A DNA stretch of 64,000 bases. Source: Gilliamella apicola (GTDB taxonomy: Bacteria > Pseudomonadota > Gammaproteobacteria > Enterobacterales > Orbaceae). The notes under the pieces were generated by a model. It worked only from the letters and a program-made list of their open reading frames with translations, ran no database searches and was not told the origin of the DNA. The position numbers and the translations under genes were made by a program. The stretch's first letter is position 1; every line of letters starts with the position of its first letter. The stretch is taken from NCBI RefSeq assembly GCF_000599985.1, contig NZ_CP007445.1:1302001-1366000 (forward strand), in the 5' to 3' direction. Of the stretch, positions 36,893 to 45,017 are shown one piece after another.

Positions 36893-37408
36893 ATGAATAA
36901 AACAATCTTTCTTGTTGGAGCCCGAGCGTCAGGAAAAACAACAATGGGGCGTTTACTTGCTGAAAAATTAAATTACTCATTTATTGATACTGATGTTTAC
37001 TTATATGAAACCACCAAAAGGACAGTTGCTGAAATAGTTGAAAAAGAAGGATGGGAAGGTTTTAGAAGACAAGAAAGCCAAGTTTTAATCGATGTCACAC
37101 AGCCGTGTCGAGTTATTGCAACAGGTGGTGGAATGATTCTAGCTGACCAAAATCGCCTACATATGCAAAAAATGGGTATTGTATTCTTCTTATCCGCTCC
37201 TGCAAAGATTCTTGCTGAACGATTAATGAAAGATCCCAATATGGCACAACGCCCTTCATTAACAGGATTATCAATTGTTGATGAGATGGATAAAATACTT
37301 GAAGAGCGTCATCATCTTTATATGGATTCTGCAAGTCATGTAATAAATGTAGATTGTCAGGAGATGCAAATATTAGGACAGTTTTTAGAAGTACTCAATA
37401 TTGATTAA
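36893..37408 (+). CDS. aroL: Shikimate kinase II
   Basis: 171 residues. P-loop GARASGKTT (9-17), D-T-D (32-34) and substrate-binding R-R and G-G-G (FRRQES, ATGGGMIL), plus the lid R in AQRPSLTG. The protein is colinear with E. coli AroL (TVAEIVEKEGWEGFRRQES against TVAEIVEREEWAGFRARET). It phosphorylates shikimate with ATP in chorismate synthesis. TyrR boxes upstream support aroL rather than aroK. It sits inside a quinate/shikimate uptake and oxidation cluster. Confidence 0.93.
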   Translation: MNKTIFLVGARASGKTTMGRLLAEKLNYSFIDTDVYLYETTKRTVAEIVEKEGWEGFRRQESQVLIDVTQPCRVIATGGGMILADQNRLHMQKMGIVFFLSAPAKILAERLMKDPNMAQRPSLTGLSIVDEMDKILEERHHLYMDSASHVINVDCQEMQILGQFLEVLNID

Positions 37409-37631
37409 TGAATTTGTAATTTTTTACATTATAAATTTTTTGTCATCTCCAAAATGATGATTTTCATCTATTCTAATCTAATATAGTAGACAAATAACTT
37501 ATTGTTTATTAATAGTAAGTTATTAGTGATGCTATTTGTAAGGTTATTTTTCTTTTATTCCGAGACTTTTACCGCTAATATTAAATCAGTTAGTTTTGTA
37601 AGGTTTTAAATTTATAATGGAGTATTAACTA
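37409..37631 (+). other. Intergenic region before the first YdiM/YdiN-like transporter
   Basis: No gene. GTAATTTTTTAC just after aroL is a short palindrome. TAATGGAG precedes the transporter start as its ribosome site. Confidence 0.3.
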
Positions 37632-38831
37632 ATGAACAATAATAATAATAACTCTTATTCGATAGCAGGATCTATCTATGCGAATTATATTATTGAAAGT
37701 ATCGCTTTAATCGTGATTATGCAATTTTCTGAGGAAATATCAGCTCAACTTAACACTGACCTAGTTGGCGTTGGTTTTGTGGCTTCAGGAATAGGATTTG
37801 GCAAAATATTGCTGATGTTTGCCGGTGGCATATTATCCGATAAGTTTGGCCGTAAACCATTTATTTTAATGGGAATGTTTTGTTATATTATCTTTTTTTC
37901 TGGGATTCTTTTTTGTCACAATATAACTTTCGCCTTTTACTTAGCAATGTTTATTGGTGCAGGAAACTCTTTTTTAGACACTGGCTCAATGCCAGCATTG
38001 ACCGAATGCTTTCCTAGATCAGCAGGTACAGCAAGCGTTTTAATTAAAGCATTTATCTCAATGGGAACCTTGGTTTTACCATTTATTGTTACTGTATTTC
38101 ATACTTATCATTTGTGGTATGGTTATGCTTTCCTATTCTTTATTGCTTGTATCATTCTTAATTTGTTACTACTCGCGCCAAGAAAATTTCCTTCTAAAAA
38201 TACAGTTATCTGTGGTAATGAAGGGAATAATGACTATTTTATTGGTAAACCTAATATTTTCTTTGAAGGTATTTTATTAATCATTATGGGCTTTACCACT
38301 ACAGCAACTTTCGTGATCATTTTACAATGGTTACCGGCAATTGCAGAAAAGGGTATAGGGATGGATCAAATGGAGGCCAAACAGTTAATCAGTTATTACA
38401 GCACGGCTTCAATAATTTCTGTTTTTACAACAGCCTATATTGTTAAAAAATTCATAAAACCTATTTTTTGTATTATTATATTGCCTTTACTTTCAGTGTT
38501 AACTTTGTTGGTTTTTCTCTTTAATCTTAATCCTACCATGAGTTTAATTGCGGCAATTGGAATGGGATTAACTGCCGCAGGTGGTGTATTACAACTTACC
38601 TTGGTTGTTATGCAACAGCTATTCCCTGACCGTAAAGGCTTTGCAGTCGGAACGATGTATACTTTAAGTGGCTTATCATTTATTGTAATCCCACTAATAG
38701 TACCAAAATTAGCCATGACAAATGTTAGCTATGCAATTTTAGTCGATCTTGTCGTTGCATTATCAAGTGTAATATTAGGCTTAATTGTTTATTCACGTTT
38801 CAAGAAAGTCATTGATATGAAGAAAATTTAA
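37632..38831 (+). CDS. MFS transporter, YdiM/YdiN family
   Basis: 399 residues, twelve hydrophobic segments. Motif A is GGILSDKFGRKPFILMGM. GAGNSFLDTGSMPALTECFP then RSAGTASVLIKAF and GMGLTAAGGVLQLTLVVMQQ correspond to the YdiM/YdiN pattern (A-N-S-x-L-D-x-G-x-Y-P-x-L-M-E-x-F-P). In E. coli ydiM and ydiN lie next to ydiB-aroD, as here, and are suspected hydroaromatic carriers. The substrate (shikimate or quinate) is inference. A strong terminator follows. Confidence 0.88.
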   Translation: MNNNNNNSYSIAGSIYANYIIESIALIVIMQFSEEISAQLNTDLVGVGFVASGIGFGKILLMFAGGILSDKFGRKPFILMGMFCYIIFFSGILFCHNITFAFYLAMFIGAGNSFLDTGSMPALTECFPRSAGTASVLIKAFISMGTLVLPFIVTVFHTYHLWYGYAFLFFIACIILNLLLLAPRKFPSKNTVICGNEGNNDYFIGKPNIFFEGILLIIMGFTTTATFVIILQWLPAIAEKGIGMDQMEAKQLISYYSTASIISVFTTAYIVKKFIKPIFCIIILPLLSVLTLLVFLFNLNPTMSLIAAIGMGLTAAGGVLQLTLVVMQQLFPDRKGFAVGTMYTLSGLSFIVIPLIVPKLAMTNVSYAILVDLVVALSSVILGLIVYSRFKKVIDMKKI

Positions 38832-38847
38832 TAACTATCCGCATAAA

Positions 38848-38880
38848 AAAGCATCTTATTGCAATAAGATGCTTTAGTAT
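38848..38880 (+). terminator. Rho-independent terminator after the first YdiM-like gene
   Basis: AAAGCATCTTATT-GC-AATAAGATGCTTT, a perfect 13-base stem 17 bases after the stop, followed by TAGTATT. A run of A precedes it, so it may act in both directions. Confidence 0.85.
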
Positions 38881-39339
38881 TCATAATTAATTCACTGTGA
38901 AATAATTATTAGAGTCGTTACTAATCTTCTGATTATTAAAACCTTATATTTTATTAGATAGCTATCTAGTTTCGGCAGTAATGCTAAGGATACTCTCTAA
39001 TAGTATTCCGATTTCAAACCTATTGATAGCTCGCATGCCAAAATTGGTTCCTATTTTTTTATGCCGATCTTATAAGATAATTTATGGAATATTCATATTT
39101 GTCTTGTATTAACACTAGATTTTAAAAAAAACTTATGGCTATTTTTCTAATTTCTTAGGGCAACGATTACCTCAAACTAAAAACCTAAAAGATACTTTTA
39201 CCTCAATTCTACACTAATACATCGGATTATTATGTTTGAACATTTGGAATTGTTATGTTATCAATACGAATCATCTATCGATTTGTATATTTATAGTATT
39301 TTATTTAATAGATTATGTTTGGAAAGTTTAGAGAGATTT
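38881..39339. other. Gene-free stretch between convergent transporters
   Basis: No gene or signal supported; AT-rich. Confidence 0.3.
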
Positions 39340-39377
39340 GCCACAAAAGAAATTTATCACTTTTGTGGCTTTTTATT
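39340..39377 (+). terminator. Rho-independent terminator between convergent transporters
   Basis: GCCACAAAAG-10-CTTTTGTGGC then TTTTTATT. The T run is on the plus strand, so it stops plus-strand read-through into the convergent gene; its stem also lies 26 bases past the stop of that minus-strand gene and may serve it weakly. Confidence 0.8.
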
Positions 39378-39402
39378 GATTAATTATCTTTAGTAATATT
39401 AC

Positions 39403-40629
39403 TTAACTTAATTTACGATTCGGTAGTTCAAAAATTTTATGATATCTAGCAATAATTACCAATGCTAAAACTGACCCTAATACAGCAATAAATGCATCTA
39501 ATAAAATGATATTAGCGATACTGGTTTTTGAAATAATTCCAGTTATAACCGGTATAGAGAAAGTTGCTATACTAGACGAAGTGAAGAAAATACCAAGAAC
39601 TTTACCTTTACCTTCCGGATAAAATTCTGACATTGTTGTTAAAGCTAATTGAAGAACACCACCAGCTGCTGTAAATCCTAAGATAAAACCACCCGCCATA
39701 CACAACATTGGTGAAGGGAATAAGAATAAAACGAACAGCATAATTGCTGATAAACAAGGATAAACGAACACAACATAAACAGGACGAATCCAGCTTTTAA
39801 CTAATATTGAAGTTAGAATAACACTTGTTAATGTACCAATTGCATAATAACTTATAGTTTGAGCTGATGCAGAAGGGCTCATCATTGCAACTGATTCGGA
39901 AAATTTAGGTAACCAAATTGACACTAAATAAAATGTTGCTGTTGATGTATAACCAATAATAATAAAGCAAATTCCTTCGATCCAAAAGTTTGCTTTTTGT
40001 TTTAATTTTGGTAATGGCTTTGTATCTTTCTCAATAGATTCATCTGCAATTTCTTCTGCTGCTGGTTGTTTATGATTTGGGAATGGCATTTTTAACACAG
40101 CTAATGCATTAAGAGCTAAAATAGCAACACAGAATAAGAATGACCAACCATAATAAGCTTTAGAGGCGATAATCATAGTCATCACAATCGGTAATATAAA
40201 TTGCCCACCAGCAATGGCTGCTTTAGTTAAAATTGAAGCTGTACCTGTTGCCTTAGGAAATGACTCCATTAATGCAGGATAAGTACCAGCATCCAGTGTT
40301 GAGTTAGCAATACCACCTAAAACAGCAAATATAAATGCAATTTGTAGATTTGGGCTAATCAAAATGCCAAGCAAAAATCCTATATAAAATAGACCACCTA
40401 AAAATACGAAAGGTTTACGACCAAATTTATCTGATAGTGCGCCCATAACAAACAAAACAATTAATCGTCCAATCCCCAAACCAGAGATCACATAAGCAAT
40501 CCCCGCACTGTCGGTATTTAATTGATTAGCCAAATAGTCCATATTTTGGGCTAGAATGATTGCTCCCATACCATGAACAAAGTAGTTCATATATAAGCAT
40601 ATCGAGGTAGGAATATATTTATTTTTCAT
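39403..40629 (-). CDS. MFS transporter, YdiN/YdiM-type
   Basis: 408 residues from ATG 40629, chosen because AAAGGATG lies 6 bases upstream; the frame is open further. KNKYIPTSICLYMNYFVHGM, LAQNMDYLANQLNTDSAGIA and STLDAGTYPALMESFPKATG align with E. coli YdiN/YdiM along the whole chain; motif A is GALSDKFGRKPFVFLGG. Twelve membrane segments with a charged loop in the middle (EEIADESIEKDTK). It is divergent from the TIM-barrel/ydiB/aroD operon, so very likely its hydroaromatic importer. Confidence 0.9.
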   Translation of the reverse strand: MKNKYIPTSICLYMNYFVHGMGAIILAQNMDYLANQLNTDSAGIAYVISGLGIGRLIVLFVMGALSDKFGRKPFVFLGGLFYIGFLLGILISPNLQIAFIFAVLGGIANSTLDAGTYPALMESFPKATGTASILTKAAIAGGQFILPIVMTMIIASKAYYGWSFLFCVAILALNALAVLKMPFPNHKQPAAEEIADESIEKDTKPLPKLKQKANFWIEGICFIIIGYTSTATFYLVSIWLPKFSESVAMMSPSASAQTISYYAIGTLTSVILTSILVKSWIRPVYVVFVYPCLSAIMLFVLFLFPSPMLCMAGGFILGFTAAGGVLQLALTTMSEFYPEGKGKVLGIFFTSSSIATFSIPVITGIISKTSIANIILLDAFIAVLGSVLALVIIARYHKIFELPNRKLS

Positions 40630-40986
40630 AGTGCATCCTTTGTTAAACAATTTAATTTTGTATTTCATTCCAATTATTAAAATCGGCTAAATTTTTTTGA
40701 TCATATTTTTTATTTACAGGTCATTTAATTTATATCAAATCTATTAGTATCAAATTCGCATTAGTTATTTTTATCTATAAATCAAAATAATACGTTCATT
40801 TTTGCTATTTAAATTAAGAATTATTCGTAAATAATTTTTATGACTATTTGGCTTATTATGAATAAATTTATTAAAAAAATAAATTAAAATAACAAAATCT
40901 ATAGATAAAATTATTTTATTGTTTTACATTATTAGCAACTTATTTTTTTTATTTCAGATAAATTTTTAAAATTTCAGGAGGATTGT
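40630..40986. promoter_or_regulatory. Divergent promoter region of the hydroaromatic operon
   Basis: 357 bases, over 80 percent A+T by eye, between the divergent transporter and the TIM-barrel gene; promoters for both must lie here. CAGGAGGATTGT before ATG 40987 is a strong ribosome site. No clear palindromic operator or CRP/FNR site was found. Confidence 0.5.
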
Positions 40987-41814
40987 ATGGCAATTGAACG
41001 TCCTATTGGGCTTGCTGCCTTGACAGTATTAGATGTATCTCCAGCAAACCAAATCATTGTGGCAGCTGAAGCTGGTTATACCCATGTTGGTTTAAGACTT
41101 ATTCCAGCCACACCTACTGAACCTGTTTATGCGACAGTAGGTGACACTCCACTAATCAGGGAAGTAGAGAGGCGATTAAAAGAGACTGGTATCAAAGTTT
41201 TAGATATTGAAATTTTCCGACTTAAACCAGATACACGTGTCATCAATTTTTTACCTGTATTAGAAACGGGAGCCCGTTTAGGTGCTAGTCAAGTATTGTT
41301 AGCAGGTAATGATCCTGATAGAAATCGTTTGGCTGACAATTTTGCACAATTATGTGAAATTGCAGCACCATTAGGTATCGCAATCAATATTGAACCGATG
41401 CCTTGGACTGATATTCCTACCGTCAATTCAGGTGTAGAACTACTTAAAGCCGCGAATCAAAATAACCAAGGTATGATTATTGATCCATTACATTTTGATC
41501 GAGGCGCTAATACACTGGAAGACTTGAAAAATGTACCTAAGGATTGTTGGCGTTATATGCAATTATGCGATGGAACTAAAGAAAAACCTAAAGATACCGA
41601 AGGATTACTTTACCAAGCAAGAAATTATCGCTTATCACCGGGACGTGGTGGAATTGATTTAGTTTCATTATTGAAAGCTTTACCAGAAATGCCAATTTCA
41701 ATTGAATGTTGTAATGATGAGTTTGCATTGAGTCATTCTCCAATTGAACGAGCAAAAATGTATTTAGAAGATACAAAACAATTACTTAAACAAGTAGCTG
41801 AACTTAATGATTAA
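40987..41814 (+). CDS. TIM-barrel protein of the sugar phosphate isomerase/epimerase (AP endonuclease 2) family
   Basis: 275 residues. The barrel strands end in likely metal ligands: Glu in INIEPMPWTD, Asp and His in GMIIDPLHFDRG, Q-L-C-D in YMQLCDGT and the final Glu in SIECCNDEF. The family includes 3-dehydroshikimate dehydratases (AsbF, QuiC) as well as IolE/IolI and hydroxypyruvate isomerases. Given ydiB and aroD directly after it, an enzyme acting on dehydroshikimate or dehydroquinate is plausible, but the barrel type alone does not prove it. ydiB follows by 15 bases: same operon. Confidence 0.8.
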   Translation: MAIERPIGLAALTVLDVSPANQIIVAAEAGYTHVGLRLIPATPTEPVYATVGDTPLIREVERRLKETGIKVLDIEIFRLKPDTRVINFLPVLETGARLGASQVLLAGNDPDRNRLADNFAQLCEIAAPLGIAINIEPMPWTDIPTVNSGVELLKAANQNNQGMIIDPLHFDRGANTLEDLKNVPKDCWRYMQLCDGTKEKPKDTEGLLYQARNYRLSPGRGGIDLVSLLKALPEMPISIECCNDEFALSHSPIERAKMYLEDTKQLLKQVAELND

Positions 41815-41829
41815 AAATTGGAGAGAAGT

Positions 41830-42702
41830 ATGAGAGCAAATATTGATGGTCATTTTTTATTAATTGGACTAATGGCATATCCAATTCGACACAGTTTATC
41901 ACCGAAGATGCAAAATATTATCTATTCTAAACTAGACGTTCCTTATGTCTATTTAGCTTTTGAAGTGACACAAGAAAAATTACCTGATGCTATAAAAGGT
42001 TTACGAGCACTAGGTTTACGTGGTAGTGCAGTATCAATGCCAAATAAACAACTTGTATGCCAATATTTAGATAAATTAACTCCAGCAGTTGAGCTTATTG
42101 GAGCATGTAATACCATTTCTAATGATGATGGTGTACTGACTGGATATAACACTGATGGTATGGGATACATGCGCTCATTAAAAGAGGCTGGTGTTGATAT
42201 TATTGGAAAAAAAATGACATTACTTGGTGGTGGTGGCGCTGCAAGTGCTATTGCCGTACAAGCCGCTCTAGATGGTGTTAAAGAGATTTCTATTTTCAAT
42301 CAACAAGACGAATGCTTTGATAAAATTGTAGAAATAGCTAAACGAATCAATGATAAAACAAATTGTAAAGCAACAGTTTATGATTTAGCAGATAAAGCCA
42401 AATTGCGTCAAGAAATCGCTGAAAGTACAGTATTATGTAATGCAACAGGTGTTGGTATGAAGCCTTTAGAAGGACAAAGTTTAATTACCGATCCTAGTAT
42501 GTTAAGAAAAGATCTTGTTGTAACCGATTGTATTTATAGTCCGCGTAAAACTAAATTACTAGAAATAGCTGAAGCACAAGGTTGTAAAATATTAAACGGT
42601 ATCGGAATGATGTTATGGCAAGGTCATGCACAAATTAAAATTTGGACAGGACAAGATGCTCCTATTGATTATGTTAAAGAAAAAATGGGTTTTAATGACT
42701 AA
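41830..42702 (+). CDS. ydiB: Quinate/shikimate dehydrogenase
   Basis: About 290 residues from ATG 41830, set 6 bases after GGAG. LIGLMAYPIRHSLSPKMQN, VSMPNKQLVCQY (catalytic Lys), GYNTDGMGYMRS (catalytic Asp) and the nucleotide loop LLGGGGAASA are intact; the end WQGHAQIKIWTGQDAPIDYV matches YdiB. E. coli YdiB oxidises shikimate and quinate with NAD or NADP to dehydroshikimate and dehydroquinate. F-N-Q-Q-D-E in place of N-R-R-D-E after the second strand fits YdiB-type dual cofactor use. The gene order transporter-ydiB-aroD recalls E. coli. Confidence 0.93.
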   Translation: MRANIDGHFLLIGLMAYPIRHSLSPKMQNIIYSKLDVPYVYLAFEVTQEKLPDAIKGLRALGLRGSAVSMPNKQLVCQYLDKLTPAVELIGACNTISNDDGVLTGYNTDGMGYMRSLKEAGVDIIGKKMTLLGGGGAASAIAVQAALDGVKEISIFNQQDECFDKIVEIAKRINDKTNCKATVYDLADKAKLRQEIAESTVLCNATGVGMKPLEGQSLITDPSMLRKDLVVTDCIYSPRKTKLLEIAEAQGCKILNGIGMMLWQGHAQIKIWTGQDAPIDYVKEKMGFND

Positions 42703-42816
42703 ATATTTATTTAACATATTGTAATTAATATAAATATTAATATTTATAACAGTATCAATTATCCTCTTTCTCAATTTTGATCGAGAGGATAAAAAAATAA
42801 ATTTATTGGTGACTAG

Positions 42817-43581
42817 ATGACAAAAATTACAGTGAAAAATTTAGATATTGGTGTTGGAGCGCCTAAAATTATCGTTCCAATTGTGGGTAAAACAGAACAA
42901 GAATTAGTAAATGAAGCTGAATTTTTGACTCAAATCGACTTTGATATGGTCGAATGGCGAGTAGATCATTTTCAACATGTTGATGATATTGAAAAAGTAA
43001 AACAAACAGCAAACAAATTAAACTCAATCATTGGTCACAAACCAATTTTATTCACATTTCGTACCGCTAATGAAGGGGGCGTTTATCCTGCTTCGGTAGA
43101 ATTTTATATTAATCTGAATAAACAGATGATTAAAAGTGGATTGATTGATCTTGTTGATATTGAAGTTTTCACAGGCGACAAATATGTAGAAGAAATTGTC
43201 GAGTTAGCTCATCAAAATAAGGTTTTAGTTATTGCCTCAAACCATGATTTTGATAAAACACCGCCAAAAGATGAAATTATAGCAAGATTACGCAAAATGC
43301 AGGATCTTGGCGTAGATATTCCAAAAATCGCTGTAATGCCACGTTCACGTGAAGACGTGATTAACTTACTTGCTGCAACCGCTGTAATGAAAGATAAATA
43401 TGCGCATACACCTTTAATTACTATGTCAATGGCAGGAAAAGGCGCGATTAGTCGGGTTGCGGGCGAAACTTTTGGATCTGACCTCACATTTGGCGCAGCA
43501 AAACATGCATCTGCACCTGGTCAACTTGATGTAAAAGATCTGCGGTACATTTTAAATATATTACATAAAAGTTTAGCTTGA
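42817..43581 (+). CDS. aroD: 3-Dehydroquinate dehydratase, type I
   Basis: 254 residues, normal length. The catalytic residues are visible: Glu and Arg in VEWRVDHF, His in ASNHDFDKTPP, the Schiff-base Lys in IPKIAVMPRS, and the substrate loop S-M-A-G-K-G-A-I-S-R. It is colinear with E. coli AroD to the end (ASAPGQLDVKDLR). It interconverts 3-dehydroquinate and 3-dehydroshikimate in the cytosol, serving both synthesis of chorismate and breakdown of quinate. It follows ydiB by 114 bases. The start has only a weak ribosome site (GGTGAC). Confidence 0.95.
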   Translation: MTKITVKNLDIGVGAPKIIVPIVGKTEQELVNEAEFLTQIDFDMVEWRVDHFQHVDDIEKVKQTANKLNSIIGHKPILFTFRTANEGGVYPASVEFYINLNKQMIKSGLIDLVDIEVFTGDKYVEEIVELAHQNKVLVIASNHDFDKTPPKDEIIARLRKMQDLGVDIPKIAVMPRSREDVINLLAATAVMKDKYAHTPLITMSMAGKGAISRVAGETFGSDLTFGAAKHASAPGQLDVKDLRYILNILHKSLA

Positions 43582-43717
43582 AAATTATAATTTTCTTATA
43601 AAAATTCAAATTGAATACAAATTAAATCAGTGAAAGTCAAATATATAAACTATTAATTTGAAAATATTAATCGTAAATAATCAGCGATTAGTATAAAAAA
43701 TAATATTAGGAGTCTGT

Positions 43718-44557
43718 ATGAATAACAATTGGTTAGGTTTAGAAGGCGATGTCTGTGTTATCACGGGTGCGGTAGGTGGCATGGGCGCCGAAATTTGCCG
43801 AGAATTTGCTAAACAAAAAGCAAATTTAGTACTCATCGATCTTGATGAAACCAAATGCCAAGATTATGCTGCTGAATTAGCCAAAGAATATGGTATTAAA
43901 GCGATAGGGTTGGCTTGTAATACAACTGATGAAAAAAGTGTTGACGATGCTGTTGCTTTAGTCAAAAAACAATTTGGTCGCTGTGATGTTTTAGTCAATA
44001 CTGCGGCAATTTTAAAATTCTGTCCGTTAGAAGATTTACCGCTTGATGAATGGCAACTAACTATTAATGTCAACATGACAGGTTATTTCCTAATGTCTCA
44101 ACGTTTTGGTCGTATGATGATCGAACAGAAATCAGGTCGCATGGTCCATATCTCAACTGTTGCTTCGCATACACCAGAAACCTATAGTGGTGCATATAGT
44201 CCGACAAAAGCTGCTATTTCAATGCTATCAAAACAAATTGCCGCTGAATGGGGACAATTTGGTATACGTAGTAATGCTGTTTGCCCTTGTTTTGTTAAAA
44301 CACCATTATCGAAAAAATTCTATGAAGATAAAGAAGTAGAAGAAGGTCGTACGCGAATGATTGCAAGCCATCGTATTGGTGAAACAATTGATATCGCTAA
44401 TGCTGTTTTATATTTAGCCAGTAAACGTTCAGATTATTCTAATGGTACTGAATTAGTTGTTGACGGTGGTTATGAGGTTATGTTGGGTGACTTAGTACCA
44501 AGACCAGGTGGACGTCGTCAGTTTGCAATTAATTCACGTAAAGCAAATAAAAGCTAA
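43718..44557 (+). CDS. Short-chain dehydrogenase/reductase (SDR)
   Basis: 279 residues, classical SDR. Cofactor loop TGAVGGMG (residues 16-23), Asp at the end of strand 2 (LIDLDE, which favours NAD(H)), N-T-A-A, catalytic Ser in HISTVAS, Tyr and Lys in YSGAYSPTKAA, and a C-terminal NGTELVVDGGY. AGGAG precedes the ATG at 43718. It lies 136 bases after aroD on the same strand. It likely oxidises or reduces a ring hydroxyl or keto group of a cluster intermediate; the substrate is unknown. Confidence 0.9.
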   Translation: MNNNWLGLEGDVCVITGAVGGMGAEICREFAKQKANLVLIDLDETKCQDYAAELAKEYGIKAIGLACNTTDEKSVDDAVALVKKQFGRCDVLVNTAAILKFCPLEDLPLDEWQLTINVNMTGYFLMSQRFGRMMIEQKSGRMVHISTVASHTPETYSGAYSPTKAAISMLSKQIAAEWGQFGIRSNAVCPCFVKTPLSKKFYEDKEVEEGRTRMIASHRIGETIDIANAVLYLASKRSDYSNGTELVVDGGYEVMLGDLVPRPGGRRQFAINSRKANKS

Positions 44558-44607
44558 AATCGATCAATAAGTCTGTTTCTAGATTAAAATCAGATCGCAT
44601 TTCAACC

Positions 44608-44640
44608 AAAATACCACTTAGACGTGGTATTTTTTTATTT
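44608..44640 (+). terminator. Rho-independent terminator after the SDR gene
   Basis: AAAATACCAC-TTAGAC-GTGGTATTTT with a following T run, 51 bases after the SDR stop. It closes the TIM-barrel/ydiB/aroD/SDR transcription unit. Confidence 0.9.
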
Positions 44641-45017
44641 AAAAAATGAATTAAAAATATAATAAACATCTAAAATTTAAATAATATATAAATAATAATT
44701 CCTTTTAAAATCAATTTAATAATTAATTTATTAATAATTATTATTTTTCAAATTTAAAATTTAATTATTTATAATAAAGTAATAAATAAAACTAATTTAA
44801 TACTGTATTATCATTGTTAAATATATTTAATATGTTTATTTATAACATTTATATATTAATGGTAAATGATAAGAATTTATAGAAAAAATAAATGAATAAA
44901 TGAGAAAATAAAGAATATATTTATTGATAAATTGTGTATAATAGAGTTAATCGAATATCAATTTAAAATTTAAAAGTAGCACAACTTCAGAGTTGTGTGA
45001 TGGTATGAGGGAGTAAC
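44641..45017 (+). promoter_or_regulatory. Promoter region and 5' hairpin of the flavin oxidoreductase gene
   Basis: 377 AT-rich bases. GCACAACT-TCAG-AGTTGTGT at about 44979-44998 is a clean 8-base hairpin ending 20 bases before the ATG, without a T run, so it may be an operator or an mRNA structure near the ribosome site (GAGGGAG). No gene is seen. Confidence 0.45.
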
